Shown: positions 17,623 through 27,271, numbered from the stretch's first letter. The stretch is 64,000 nucleotides of DNA from JAIKWW01 sp052169645 (GCA_052169645.1 JBQNCA010000001.1:62001-126000); one strand, 5' to 3'. Translations and numbers: made by a program. Notes: generated from the sequence alone by a model not told the origin.

Positions 17623-18279
17623 ATGAATTCAAGGATAATAATGATTAGACATGGCGAAACGCCGTACAATGTTGAGCGCAAGTTTCAGGGAAGTGCAGAT
17701 ATACCGTTGAACGACAAAGGACGTCGCCAAGCAGAGTTTGCGATGGCGGCTCTTTCAAAAACACATATTGATGCCGTATATTCGAGTCCTCTCGTTCGGG
17801 CTGTAGAAACAGCGGAGATCATCATTTCAGGCAGACAGCTCGATGTAAAAAAGGTAAACGATCTGAGAGAAATGACGGTAGGAAGCTGGGAAGGCTTCAC
17901 TATAGACGAGATAAACGAGAGTTATCCGGAAGAATATGCTACATGGCAGTATAACCCTCATCTTTTCAAACTTGAGGGGGCGGAAACTCTTGATGCGGTA
18001 TGCAGTCGAACCGTTGAAGCTGTAAGAGCCATAGCGGAAGAAAATATAGGTAAAACTGTCCTTATAGTATCTCACATATGCTGTCTCAGTACAGCTATGC
18101 TCACCTTTGCCGGTTTGCCGATAAGCAAGCTTTGGGAGCATCCTGTAAAAAATGCATCCATAAATATAGTTGAATTTTCCGATGACGGAGCATTTTCCAT
18201 AATAGAATGGAATAAGGTGGATCATATACCGGATGAGGTAAGTCCTATAGTTCCTATCAGAGAATCGGAGCAAAAATAA
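17623..18279 (+). CDS. Histidine phosphatase family protein
   Basis: A 218-residue member of the phosphoglycerate-mutase-like superfamily. The catalytic RHG motif lies at MIRHGETPYN near the N-terminus, followed by SSPLVRAVETAEI, REMTVGSWEG and the second catalytic histidine in VLIVSHICCLS. Members act as broad phosphatases, CobC-type phosphatases or mutases. The substrate cannot be read from sequence. It lies 18 nt after trpS in the same direction and ends at a strong bidirectional terminator. Confidence 0.85.
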   Translation: MNSRIIMIRHGETPYNVERKFQGSADIPLNDKGRRQAEFAMAALSKTHIDAVYSSPLVRAVETAEIIISGRQLDVKKVNDLREMTVGSWEGFTIDEINESYPEEYATWQYNPHLFKLEGAETLDAVCSRTVEAVRAIAEENIGKTVLIVSHICCLSTAMLTFAGLPISKLWEHPVKNASINIVEFSDDGAFSIIEWNKVDHIPDEVSPIVPIRESEQK

Positions 18280-18281
18280 TT

Positions 18282-18346
18282 ATAGCGTGTAATAGTTTCT
18301 ATAAATAAGTTTGAGCCTTTTATGAAACTATACACGCTATTTTTTA
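18282..18346. terminator. Bidirectional terminator between convergent genes
   Basis: ATAGCGTGTA (18282-18291) pairs with TACACGCTAT (18331-18340), extended by TAGTTTC/GAAACTA after one bulged base. Six T follow on the plus strand and an A-rich stretch precedes it. It separates the phosphatase gene from the convergent lipoprotein gene. Confidence 0.8.
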
Positions 18347-18352
18347 ATATAT

Positions 18353-19264
18353 CTATTTGTCTGATTTCATAAGTTTGTCATTTTCCATTATGAATGGAGG
18401 GGCTGTCGGTTGATTATAGTCGATATCATATTTGGCTGTAAGGTAAGAAGAAAGCTCTTTTCTGTTTTTTACATAGATTACATCATATGGCTCTTGAAAA
18501 GCCAGCTTCTCAATAAAACAGAGTCCGTCTTTTCCCATATCCAGAAGCACTCCCGTATGCCCGATAATCAATTCGTTTTCCGTTTCAGAAAATTGATTAT
18601 GAAAAAATATGGATATTAGGCTTGCAGAGGAATTTTCTTTAAATGAAACACCTATCTGTTTCCATTTATTCTGAATAACTGATAAATGAATGTTGATGTC
18701 TTTGCTGTTTTCCGTATCGTAGGTGGAATACAGAGTTTTAAATCGTTCCAAATCATCGGTTTTCAGCAGGGCTGACGGATCGCTTCGGAGGGCTTCAATA
18801 TCCATGAATAAATTTGAATCATTGTAATTTCCGATATTTTTGATTTCAATATTATCACCCATGAGAGAAAATGCCGTTATCCTACAGTTGTATCCTACAA
18901 AATCAGGATGAGCCTTATTCCAAGCATCTTGAAGGTCAAAAGGGTCATAGAGCGTTTCCGAAGCTTTTTGAAGCCTATCACCGGCTTTGATTGAATTGAA
19001 ACCGTCCGTATCGTTTATTTGATTGACATGTTCCATGAACACGTCACGACGTTTTTCGGAGATGCCGGCATTTTTTAAAAGACCGTCAACCTTATCCTGA
19101 GATTTTTTATCTATAAGATTATTTACGATGCATGAAATTTCTTTTGAAGAATTTACAGAAGAACTTCGATTTTTGTCGGAATTGCTTATGTTGCATCCGG
19201 TCATCATGACAGTTGAGATTAATGCTATGATTAAAATAGTTAAAATTGTTAATTTTATTTTCAT
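18353..19264 (-). CDS. Secreted lipoprotein, DUF4300-like
   Basis: A 303-residue protein with a lipoprotein signal peptide: lysines, a hydrophobic run, and a lipobox-like VMMTGC with cysteine at about residue 24. A serine-rich linker follows. The mature part resembles the DUF4300 family known in streptococci and clostridia (NCRITAFSLMGDNIEIKN and LLDMGKDGLCFIEKLAFQEP), but this is from memory of the family. Function is unknown. It lies 39 nt downstream of the thioredoxin-like gene on the same strand, so the two may form a small envelope-redox operon. Confidence 0.65.
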   Translation of the reverse strand: MKIKLTILTILIIALISTVMMTGCNISNSDKNRSSSVNSSKEISCIVNNLIDKKSQDKVDGLLKNAGISEKRRDVFMEHVNQINDTDGFNSIKAGDRLQKASETLYDPFDLQDAWNKAHPDFVGYNCRITAFSLMGDNIEIKNIGNYNDSNLFMDIEALRSDPSALLKTDDLERFKTLYSTYDTENSKDINIHLSVIQNKWKQIGVSFKENSSASLISIFFHNQFSETENELIIGHTGVLLDMGKDGLCFIEKLAFQEPYDVIYVKNRKELSSYLTAKYDIDYNQPTAPPFIMENDKLMKSDK

Positions 19265-19303
19265 GGTTGGTTGAAAGATCCTTTTAACAGCGTAGAGTTA
19301 AAT

Positions 19304-19702
19304 TTAAAATTCATTGCGAATATAGTCGGGAATATAATTACGCTTAGGGTGGTAATTAATGCCTTTTGATTTGAAATCTCTTATAGTTTCCAATTCCATA
19401 TCTTCGATAAAATCTCTTTTATTCGGAACACCATAGACCTTTTTTGTGATAACTCCGCCTGTCATCATGACTATCATGGGCAAGCTCCTTATCTCAAACA
19501 ATTCTGTCAATTCAGGCTGCAACTCCAGATTGAGCTCAAGCACATCGACAATATCTCCGTATTCCTCAGCTATGTCGAGCAGCAGCTTCTCGGTATCATC
19601 GCATTGTTTGCAAAGCGGAGAACGCATATTTATCAATACAGGTTTTACGGACAAAATTACATTGTCCTCGTAATTATTCGCATTTATTTTTCTGATACTC
19701 AT
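19304..19702 (-). CDS. Thioredoxin-like protein with a CKQC motif
   Basis: A 132-residue thioredoxin-fold protein without a signal peptide. VLINMRSPLCKQCDDTEKLL carries the two redox cysteines as C-K-Q-C instead of C-G-P-C, without the usual preceding tryptophan. SLPMIVMM supplies the cis-proline, and a C-terminal extension follows the fold. It could be a thiol reductase, but the changed dipeptide implies an altered redox potential or partner. GGAGCGG precedes the ATG. It is transcribed away from the DnaA-box array, with the lipoprotein gene downstream. Confidence 0.7.
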   Translation of the reverse strand: MSIRKINANNYEDNVILSVKPVLINMRSPLCKQCDDTEKLLLDIAEEYGDIVDVLELNLELQPELTELFEIRSLPMIVMMTGGVITKKVYGVPNKRDFIEDMELETIRDFKSKGINYHPKRNYIPDYIRNEF

Positions 19703-19780
19703 TATATCCGCTCCTTACATTTTTTACTGATAAATTTTTAAATTATTTAAATATATACAGCGTATGATTAATATATAATT

Positions 19781-20111
19781 TGTGGATAATAAAAATAGTA
19801 GGGTTGATTTTTCCACACGACTTATCCACAAGTATCCACAGGTTTATATACACTTATATGATAACATGTATATATAATGGTGTAAAAGCTGAAATTTCCA
19901 CAAAAGTTATCCACTTGTCCACAGTCAAAAAGGATATTATTCACAGAATAATCCACAAAAAGGAAATTATTTATTCACAGAATCAACACAATTTTTCCAC
20001 AAAAAGTAAATCACTTATTTATAATTATCGTACAATTTATCCACAGAGCAACAGTCGGATATCCACTTTTTGCCGGAGTTTTCCACAATATTATCCACAG
20101 GTTGTTGATAA
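19781..20111. repeat. Dense array of about 16 DnaA boxes, distant from oriC
   Basis: The 670-bp gap before carA holds a cluster of DnaA-box sequences. Four are perfect (19781 reversed, 19822, 20037, 20091). Near matches start at 19809, 19832, 19894, 19907, 19915, 19937, 19949, 19971, 19993, 20059, 20079 and 20103 (reversed). Apart from the two reversed ends, all face the same way. Many steps are 20-22 bp or about 12 bp, so the boxes sit on the same helix face. No credible gene lies here. The rest of the gap is AT-rich, with a possible -10 (TATAAT, 20279-20284) for carA. Confidence 0.85.
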
Positions 20112-20370
20112 CAAAAATGAAAAGTTATGTAATTTTTGAAAATAGCTACTAAAACTATTTGTTTAGAATATATTTTTATCGGTTTAATTAAGATATGTAT
20201 TCGTGAAGTTTTATTTTACAGCTGAGATAAATTTTATTTTTTCAAACATCTTCTCTATGAAAGAATGGGCAGTTAATGTATAATAAAACGAATAGTCTGA
20301 AATAATTGCAGCTATATAAGGCTGTGATTTTGATTATAGATTTATATGGAATTCAGGAACGGAGGAAAGA

Positions 20371-21489
20371 ATGGGAAAATCGAGATTTCTTCTGCTTGAG
20401 AACGGAACAGTGTTCAAGGGCAAGGCTTTTGGTGCGGATAACTGCTCTATCGGAGAAGTGGTATTTACAACCGGTATGACAGGATATATGGAAACTCTGA
20501 CAGATCCGAGCTACTATGGTCAGATAGTGGTACAGACATTTCCGCTGATTGGAAATTACGGCATCATTCCCGAAGACTCTGAGAGTGACGGCGTTTTTAT
20601 AAAAGGATATATAGTGCGTGATTGGTGTCAGGAACCTTCGAACTTCAGAAGTCAGGGGGATCTTGACACTTTTTTGAAAAGCAGAGGAATTCCGGGAATA
20701 TTCGGCATAGATACCAGAGAACTTACCAAGACAGTTAGGGAAAGCGGTGTTATGAACGGGAAACTGCTGGATGAACTTCCGGATAATACCGATGAGCTTA
20801 TAGCTGAAATTAAAGAATATACTGTTAAGGATTCCGTTGAAAATACTACATGTAAGGAAATCAGCAGGCAGGAGCATCTGGAAAATTCCGAATATGCGGA
20901 CAGGACAGCAAAAAATGTAGTTATCATTGATATGGGAGCAAAGAAAAATATAGCCAGAGAGCTTTTGAAGCACGGCTGTGATATAACTTTGGTACCTGCT
21001 CATACTTCCGCGGATGATATACTTGCGATGAAACCTGACGGCATAATGATTTCAAACGGTCCGGGAGACCCTTCCGACAACACCGATATAATAACGGAGA
21101 TCAAGAAGCTGAGAGAAAGCGGTGTACCTATATTCGGAATATGCCTCGGACATCAGTTGCTTGCGCTTGCAGCGGGAGCAAAAACCGCAAAATTGAAATA
21201 CGGTCATCGTGGAGCAAATCAGCCGGCGAAATGTTTAAAGGACGGTCATGTGCTTATAACAAGTCAGAATCACGGTTATTATGTAATTGACAAGAGTCTT
21301 CCCGAATTTGCCGAGATGAGCTATGTCAACGTGAATGACTCCACCTGTGAAGGGATAAGATATATTGACAAGCCTGTATTTTCAGTGCAGTTTCACCCGG
21401 AAGCATCGGCAGGACCTCTCGAAGCGGAAACACTGTTTGATGAATTTGTAAAGCTTATGGAGGAGGTTGCGATAAATGCCGCTGAATAA
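20371..21489 (+). CDS. carA: Carbamoyl-phosphate synthase small subunit
   Basis: The glutaminase subunit supplying ammonia for carbamoyl phosphate in arginine and pyrimidine synthesis, 372 residues. The N-terminal CarA domain shows GEVVFTTGMTGYMETLTDPSY. The class I amidotransferase domain has the nucleophile in FGICLGHQLLALA and the His-Glu pair in FSVQFHPEASAGP. GGAGG lies upstream. Its end overlaps the start of the carB fusion by 14 nt, indicating tight coupling. No PyrR-type attenuator was recognised upstream, where the DnaA-box array lies instead. Confidence 0.95.
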   Translation: MGKSRFLLLENGTVFKGKAFGADNCSIGEVVFTTGMTGYMETLTDPSYYGQIVVQTFPLIGNYGIIPEDSESDGVFIKGYIVRDWCQEPSNFRSQGDLDTFLKSRGIPGIFGIDTRELTKTVRESGVMNGKLLDELPDNTDELIAEIKEYTVKDSVENTTCKEISRQEHLENSEYADRTAKNVVIIDMGAKKNIARELLKHGCDITLVPAHTSADDILAMKPDGIMISNGPGDPSDNTDIITEIKKLRESGVPIFGICLGHQLLALAAGAKTAKLKYGHRGANQPAKCLKDGHVLITSQNHGYYVIDKSLPEFAEMSYVNVNDSTCEGIRYIDKPVFSVQFHPEASAGPLEAETLFDEFVKLMEEVAINAAE

Positions 21490-24400
21490 AAATTTGAAGA
21501 AGGTAATGGTAATAGGCTCCGGTCCTATAGTTATAGGGCAGGCTGCCGAGTTTGACTATGCGGGTACTCAGGCGTGTCGTGCTCTCAAGGAAGAAGGAAT
21601 AGAGGTAGTTCTCGTAAATTCCAACCCTGCCACAATAATGACGGACAATCAAATGGCGGACTCCATATATATAGAACCGCTTTCATTAGAAATAATAAAG
21701 AGAATAATTCGTAAGGAAAAGCCGGACGGACTGCTCTCCACGCTTGGCGGACAAACAGGATTGACCCTTTCAATGCAGCTTGCAAAGGACGGATTTTTGG
21801 AAGAAAACAATGTTAAGCTGCTCGGTGCAAATCCTGAAACCATAGATAAAGCGGAGGACAGGCAGCTGTTCAAGGATGCTATGGAATCTATAGGTCAGCC
21901 GTGCATACCTTCAAAGGTAGTGAACGATGTGGAATCTGCAATTGAATTTGCACATGAAATCGGATATCCGGTAATCATACGACCTGCATTTACTCTCGGA
22001 GGTACGGGCGGCGGCATAGTAAATGATGAGGCGGAGCTTAGAGAGATTGCCGAAAACGGGCTCAGACTGTCGCCAATTACTCAGATACTTGTTGAAAAAT
22101 GCATTTCCGGCTGGAAGGAAATCGAATTTGAAGTAATACGTGACAGTGCAGGGAACGTGATTACGGTTTGTTCAATGGAAAATTTTGATCCGGTAGGCGT
22201 ACATACGGGAGATTCTATTGTAATAGCACCTGCCGTTACCCTGTCGGATAAAGAATATCAGATGTTGAGAAAGGCGGCATTGGATATAGTTTCAGAGCTT
22301 AAAGTAGAAGGCGGCTGCAACTGCCAGTTTGCACTTCATCCGGAAAGCTTTGAATATGCCGTAATAGAAGTAAATCCGAGAGTATCGAGATCCTCGGCGC
22401 TTGCATCGAAGGCTACGGGCTATCCTATAGCAAAGGTTGCATCCAAGATTGCAATAGGCTATAAGCTTGATGAAATAAAGAATGCGGTAACGGGTAGCAC
22501 CTATGCCTGCTTTGAGCCTGCAATAGATTATGTGGTGGTAAAATTCCCTAAATGGCCTTTCGACAAGTTCGTATATGCAAAGAGAAATCTCGGAACGCAG
22601 ATGAAGGCTACCGGAGAGGTAATGGCTATAGGACAGTCTTTTGAGGAAGCTCTTATGAAAGCCGTACGAGGAGCCGAAATCGGGCATAAGTCACTTGACC
22701 ATGAGGCGATGAGAGTGCTCAGCGACGAGCAGGTTCTCAGCCGTATCGACGACTGCGACGACGAGAGACTTTTCTTTTTATATCAGGCTCTTAAACGTGG
22801 AATTGCCGATATTGATTCACTCCATGAAAGAACAATGATAGATGAATGGTTTTTAAATAAACTCATTCATATTATCGACATGGAAAGACGTTTGCAGACG
22901 GAAACTTTGGATGATGATTTGTACCTTGAAGCCAAAAAAATGTCTTTCCCCGACAGCGTTATAGAAGATATATCGGGGCAAAAGATTGCAAACAGGCGCA
23001 GCGCCGTTTATAAAATGGTAGATACCTGTGCGGCTGAATTCGATGCGGAAACTCCGTACTTCTATTCCACCTATGATGATGTTAATGAAGCTGTTCCGTT
23101 TATAGCGACTCAGCGTAAAAAAGATAAAAATTATAAAGGCACCGTTATAGTTTTCGGATCCGGACCGATTCGTATCGGTCAGGGTATAGAATTTGACTAT
23201 GCTTCTGTTCAGTGCGTATGGTCATTGAAAAAAGCCGGATATGAAGTTGTCATAGTAAATAACAATCCGGAAACGGTTTCTACCGATTTTGATACGGCGG
23301 ACAGATTGTATTTTGAATCTCTTACCAATGAAGATGTGATGAATATAATCAAGACGGAAAAACCGGATGCCGTAGTCGTAGCCTTCGGCGGACAAACCGC
23401 CATAAAGCTGACCAAATATCTGAATGAGCAGGGAATAAAAATTCTCGGAACACCTGCGGACAGCATAGATATGGCGGAGGATAGAGAACGCTTCGATGCC
23501 CTGCTTGAAGAACTGAACATAAAAAGGGCATCGGGCGAAACCGTAATGACACTCGATGAAGCAATTCGTGCCGCAAATGAAATAGAATATCCTGTGCTGA
23601 TGAGACCGTCCTATGTACTCGGAGGTCAGAATATGATTATCGCCTTTGACGATAATGATATAAAGGAATACATGGAAATCATCCTCAGACAGGAGATAGA
23701 GAATCCTATTCTTATAGATAAATATCTTATGGGAATTGAGCTTGAAATAGATGCTATCTGCGACGGTGAAGATATACTTATTCCGGGTATAATGGAGCAT
23801 ATAGAGAGAACCGGCATACATTCAGGCGATTCTATAGCCGTATATCCGGCATGGAATATTACCGATGATATAGTGGAAAAAATCATAGATCAGTCGAGGA
23901 AACTTGCGTTGTCGATGAAAACGTCGGGTTTGGTAAATATCCAATATCTCATATATGATAATGACCTTTATGTGATTGAAGTCAATCCTCGTTCATCCAG
24001 AACCATTCCTTATATAACTAAGGTTACGGGCGTGCCTATGGTCGATCTTGCAACCCGTGCCATGCTGGGTGAAAAGCTGTCTGATATGGGGTATGGAACC
24101 GGACTTTATAAGAGATCTGCATACTATGCCGTAAAGGTTCCGGTATTCTCATTTGAAAAGCTTATAAATGTGGACACTCATCTCGGTCCTGAAATGAAGT
24201 CAACAGGTGAAGTTCTCGGTTTGGCATCGACCCTTGAAGAAGCACTTTATAAAGGACTCGTAGCTGCGGGCTACAAGTTGAAAAAGAACGGCGGTGTATT
24301 ATTTACGGTCAAAGACAGAGATAAATCGGAAATTGCTGATGTCGCAAGAGGCTTCAGTAATCTCGGCTTTGAGCTTTATGCCACGGAAGGAACGGCTCGC

Positions 24401-25531
24401 ATCATAGAAGGTGAGGGAATGACGGTTCACCATGTAGATAAGATACATGAATCCGACAACAACTGTATAACTCTGCTCGAAAGCGGAAAAGTGGATTACA
24501 TTATATCCACTTCATCAAGAGGGCGTATTCCTACCAGAGATTCCGTAAAAATACGTAGAAAAGCCATAGAAAGAGCAATTCCGTGCCTGACTTCAATGGA
24601 CACGGCAAATGCACTTATAAACAGCTTGCGTTCACGCTTTACTAAGGAATGTACCGAGCTGGTGGATATAAATGAGATGAGAGAAAGCCGTCAGAAGCTG
24701 AGCTTCACAAAGATGAGCGGTACGCAGAACGACTATATCTACTTCAATTGCTTTGATCAGCATATAGATAACCCGGAGGGACTTTCCGTTATGCTCTCAG
24801 ATCGACATCTCGGAATAGGCGGAGACGGAATAGTTATGATATTCCCGTCAGAGGTGGCGGATGCATCAATGCAGCTAATCAATCAGGACGGAACCGTGGG
24901 AGGAATCTCGGGAAACGCTCTGCGCTGCATCGGTAAATATCTGCATGATACAGGTATAGCCGATAAGGATGTTGTAACCGTTGAGGCGGACGGAAGCATA
25001 AGAGAAGTTCATCTTATCAAGCGTTACGGTGAGGTGGTTGCGGCTACTGTCGAGATGGGGGAGGTTACTTTGGAGCCCGCTGAAATACCTGTAAACATAG
25101 CGGCGGAAAGAGTTATAAATGAGCCTGTATCGGTAGGCGGAAGAGATTACAATATAACCTGTGTGAATGTAGGAAATCCGCATTGTGTAATATTTGTAAA
25201 AAATGTGGACAATATCAATATTGAAAATATAGGCTCAAAGTTTGAAAACAACGAGCTTTTCCCTGAACGCATAAACACTGAATTTGTAAAAATTATCAGC
25301 CCTACCAAGCTGAAGATGCGTGTATGGGAACGAGGCAACGGTGAAACGAGAGCCTGCGGAACAGGTGCATGTGCGGCTGCGGTTGCCGCTGTTGAAAACG
25401 GGTATTGTGAAAAGAATAGTGAGATAATCGTTCAGGTTATAGGGGGCGAGCTCAAAGTAGTGTATGACGGAAAGAAAGTATCCATAAGCGGCGATGCCAG
25501 AAATATCTTTGAGGGAGAAATAGAGGTATAG
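21476..25531 (+). CDS. carB: Fusion: carbamoyl-phosphate synthase large subunit (CarB) + diaminopimelate epimerase (DapF)
   Basis: One uninterrupted frame of 1351 codons. Residues 1 to about 1072 form complete CarB: two ATP-grasp halves (beginning KKVMVIGSGPIVIGQAAEFD and VIVFGSGPIRIGQGIEFDYA) and a C-terminal allosteric MGS-like domain (GVLFTVKDRDKSEIADVARG). About three residues later KLSFTKMSGTQNDYIYFNCF begins a full DapF (about 1075-1351). It has NQDGT, GNALRC and RACGTGACAAAVAA, which carries the second catalytic cysteine. The position of the first catalytic cysteine (C-G-N in typical DapF) reads S-G-N (TCG codon, near 24908). DapF makes meso-diaminopimelate for lysine and peptidoglycan. 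The epimerase half may be altered or inactive. carA overlaps upstream and pyrG follows. Confidence 0.93.
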   Translation: MPLNKNLKKVMVIGSGPIVIGQAAEFDYAGTQACRALKEEGIEVVLVNSNPATIMTDNQMADSIYIEPLSLEIIKRIIRKEKPDGLLSTLGGQTGLTLSMQLAKDGFLEENNVKLLGANPETIDKAEDRQLFKDAMESIGQPCIPSKVVNDVESAIEFAHEIGYPVIIRPAFTLGGTGGGIVNDEAELREIAENGLRLSPITQILVEKCISGWKEIEFEVIRDSAGNVITVCSMENFDPVGVHTGDSIVIAPAVTLSDKEYQMLRKAALDIVSELKVEGGCNCQFALHPESFEYAVIEVNPRVSRSSALASKATGYPIAKVASKIAIGYKLDEIKNAVTGSTYACFEPAIDYVVVKFPKWPFDKFVYAKRNLGTQMKATGEVMAIGQSFEEALMKAVRGAEIGHKSLDHEAMRVLSDEQVLSRIDDCDDERLFFLYQALKRGIADIDSLHERTMIDEWFLNKLIHIIDMERRLQTETLDDDLYLEAKKMSFPDSVIEDISGQKIANRRSAVYKMVDTCAAEFDAETPYFYSTYDDVNEAVPFIATQRKKDKNYKGTVIVFGSGPIRIGQGIEFDYASVQCVWSLKKAGYEVVIVNNNPETVSTDFDTADRLYFESLTNEDVMNIIKTEKPDAVVVAFGGQTAIKLTKYLNEQGIKILGTPADSIDMAEDRERFDALLEELNIKRASGETVMTLDEAIRAANEIEYPVLMRPSYVLGGQNMIIAFDDNDIKEYMEIILRQEIENPILIDKYLMGIELEIDAICDGEDILIPGIMEHIERTGIHSGDSIAVYPAWNITDDIVEKIIDQSRKLALSMKTSGLVNIQYLIYDNDLYVIEVNPRSSRTIPYITKVTGVPMVDLATRAMLGEKLSDMGYGTGLYKRSAYYAVKVPVFSFEKLINVDTHLGPEMKSTGEVLGLASTLEEALYKGLVAAGYKLKKNGGVLFTVKDRDKSEIADVARGFSNLGFELYATEGTARIIEGEGMTVHHVDKIHESDNNCITLLESGKVDYIISTSSRGRIPTRDSVKIRRKAIERAIPCLTSMDTANALINSLRSRFTKECTELVDINEMRESRQKLSFTKMSGTQNDYIYFNCFDQHIDNPEGLSVMLSDRHLGIGGDGIVMIFPSEVADASMQLINQDGTVGGISGNALRCIGKYLHDTGIADKDVVTVEADGSIREVHLIKRYGEVVAATVEMGEVTLEPAEIPVNIAAERVINEPVSVGGRDYNITCVNVGNPHCVIFVKNVDNINIENIGSKFENNELFPERINTEFVKIISPTKLKMRVWERGNGETRACGTGACAAAVAAVENGYCEKNSEIIVQVIGGELKVVYDGKKVSISGDARNIFEGEIEV

Positions 25532-25619
25532 TGAGTCCGACATTTGAATGCGACAGGCTTTATTGCGGGTCGTTCTGATGATATAACAGGATAAGTACAG
25601 GTTTATTCGGAGGAGAGAA

Positions 25620-27233
25620 ATGAAAACCGTTAAATATATATTCGTTACAGGTGGTGTTGTATCGGGTCTGGGAAAGGGCATTACAGCAGCTTCATTGGGC
25701 AGATTGCTGAAAGCGAAAGGCTACAAGGTTATAGCACAGAAGTTGGATCCGTATATAAATGTCGATCCGGGAACTATGAGTCCTTATCAGCACGGAGAAG
25801 TATTTGTCACTGAGGACGGTGCTGAGACGGATCTTGATTTGGGGCATTATGAAAGGTTTATAGATGAAAATTTGAATAAATTTTCAAACCTTACAACAGG
25901 AAAAGTTTATTGGAATGTTCTCAATAAGGAACGTCGTGGCGACTATCTGGGTGAAACCATACAGGTTATACCGCATATCACAAATGAGATAAAGAACTTT
26001 GTACATTCGGTAGGAAAAAAAGCGGAAGCCGATGTTGTGATAACGGAGATAGGCGGTACTACGGGGGATATAGAATCTCAGCCTTTTTTGGAAGCTATAC
26101 GTCAGCTTTCCCTGGATATCGGCAGGGAAAACTGTCTCTTTATACATGTCACGCTCATACCGTATCTGGCAGGCTCAGGCGAGTATAAATCCAAGCCTAC
26201 TCAACATTCCGTAAAGGAACTGCGTTCGCTCGGAATCCAACCCAACATCATAGTTGCCAGATGTGATAAGCCTATAACCGACAGTATCAGGCAGAAGATA
26301 TCCCTGTTTTGTGATGTAAAGGAAGATTGTGTAATAAACAACACTACCATAGATGTTCTTTATCAGTGCCCTCAGATGTTGGAGGAAAGCAATTTTTCAA
26401 AAATAGTTTGCAGAGAGTTGAAGTTGGAAGACAGACCTGCCGATATGACTGAATGGGCGGAGATGACGGAGCGCATTATAAACAGCAGAAAAGAGGTTAA
26501 GATAGCTCTGGTAGGTAAGTATGTTCAGCTCCATGATGCTTATCTTTCGGTTGCGGAAGCGCTGAAACACGGCGGTTGGGAAAACGGGACGAATGTAGAT
26601 ATAATCTGGATAGATGCGGAAAAGGTAAACGAAGAAACTGTAGGAAGCTTACTGACGAATTGTGACGGTTTGATTGTCCCGGGAGGTTTCGGGGACAGAG
26701 GTATAGAAGGCAAAATCAGCGCCATAAAATATGCGAGAGAGCATGAAATTCCTTTCCTCGGAATATGTCTGGGAATGCAGCTTGCCGTAATCGAGTATGC
26801 GAGAAATGTTATAGGCATAGAGGATGCAAATTCCAGTGAGTTTGCGCCTGAAGGCGGTTCTCCCGTAATACACTGGATGCCTGATCAGCGTGGAGATATT
26901 CAGATGGGCGGAACCATGAGGCTCGGAGCATATCCTTGTGACATCGTTGCCGACACGAAGCTTTCAGAATGTTATGGTGTAAATGAGGTAAATGAGAGAC
27001 ACAGACACAGATATGAGTTCAATAATTCATACCGTGATAAATTTATGAATGCGGGAATGATATTTTCGGGACTTTCTCCTGACGGAAGATTGGTAGAGGC
27101 TGTAGAGCTTTCCGACAGAAAATTCTATGTCGGAGTGCAGTTCCATCCGGAATTCAAGAGCCGTCCAAACCATGCACACCCGCTTTTCCACGGACTTTTA
27201 AAGGCTGCGTTGGAAAAGAAAGAGGGCAGGTAA
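25620..27233 (+). CDS. pyrG: CTP synthase
   Basis: CTP synthase converts UTP to CTP with glutamine as nitrogen donor. The 537-residue protein has the N-terminal synthetase domain (YIFVTGGVVSGLGKGITAAS, DPYINVDPGTMSP, GEVFVTEDGAETDLDLGHYE) and a C-terminal amidotransferase domain with FLGICLGMQLAVIEYAR and GVQFHPEFKSRP. Length is normal. A GGAGGAGA ribosome-binding site precedes the ATG, 88 nt after the carB-dapF fusion, consistent with a pyrimidine-related cluster. The B. subtilis-type pyrG attenuation leader was not recognised. Confidence 0.96.
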   Translation: MKTVKYIFVTGGVVSGLGKGITAASLGRLLKAKGYKVIAQKLDPYINVDPGTMSPYQHGEVFVTEDGAETDLDLGHYERFIDENLNKFSNLTTGKVYWNVLNKERRGDYLGETIQVIPHITNEIKNFVHSVGKKAEADVVITEIGGTTGDIESQPFLEAIRQLSLDIGRENCLFIHVTLIPYLAGSGEYKSKPTQHSVKELRSLGIQPNIIVARCDKPITDSIRQKISLFCDVKEDCVINNTTIDVLYQCPQMLEESNFSKIVCRELKLEDRPADMTEWAEMTERIINSRKEVKIALVGKYVQLHDAYLSVAEALKHGGWENGTNVDIIWIDAEKVNEETVGSLLTNCDGLIVPGGFGDRGIEGKISAIKYAREHEIPFLGICLGMQLAVIEYARNVIGIEDANSSEFAPEGGSPVIHWMPDQRGDIQMGGTMRLGAYPCDIVADTKLSECYGVNEVNERHRHRYEFNNSYRDKFMNAGMIFSGLSPDGRLVEAVELSDRKFYVGVQFHPEFKSRPNHAHPLFHGLLKAALEKKEGR

Positions 27234-27271
27234 CAGCTTTCCTCCTTTCGGTATTTGCCTATAGTTTTTAT

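Noticed and set aside
19780..20139. A 119-codon open frame on the plus strand
   Set aside because: It is a translation of the DnaA-box array. Repeated HKK/STK/YPQ patterns come from TTATCCACA-like repeats, and there is no ribosome-binding site or recognisable domain.
20353..21003. A 216-codon minus-strand frame
   Set aside because: Antisense to carA, with no recognisable motifs.
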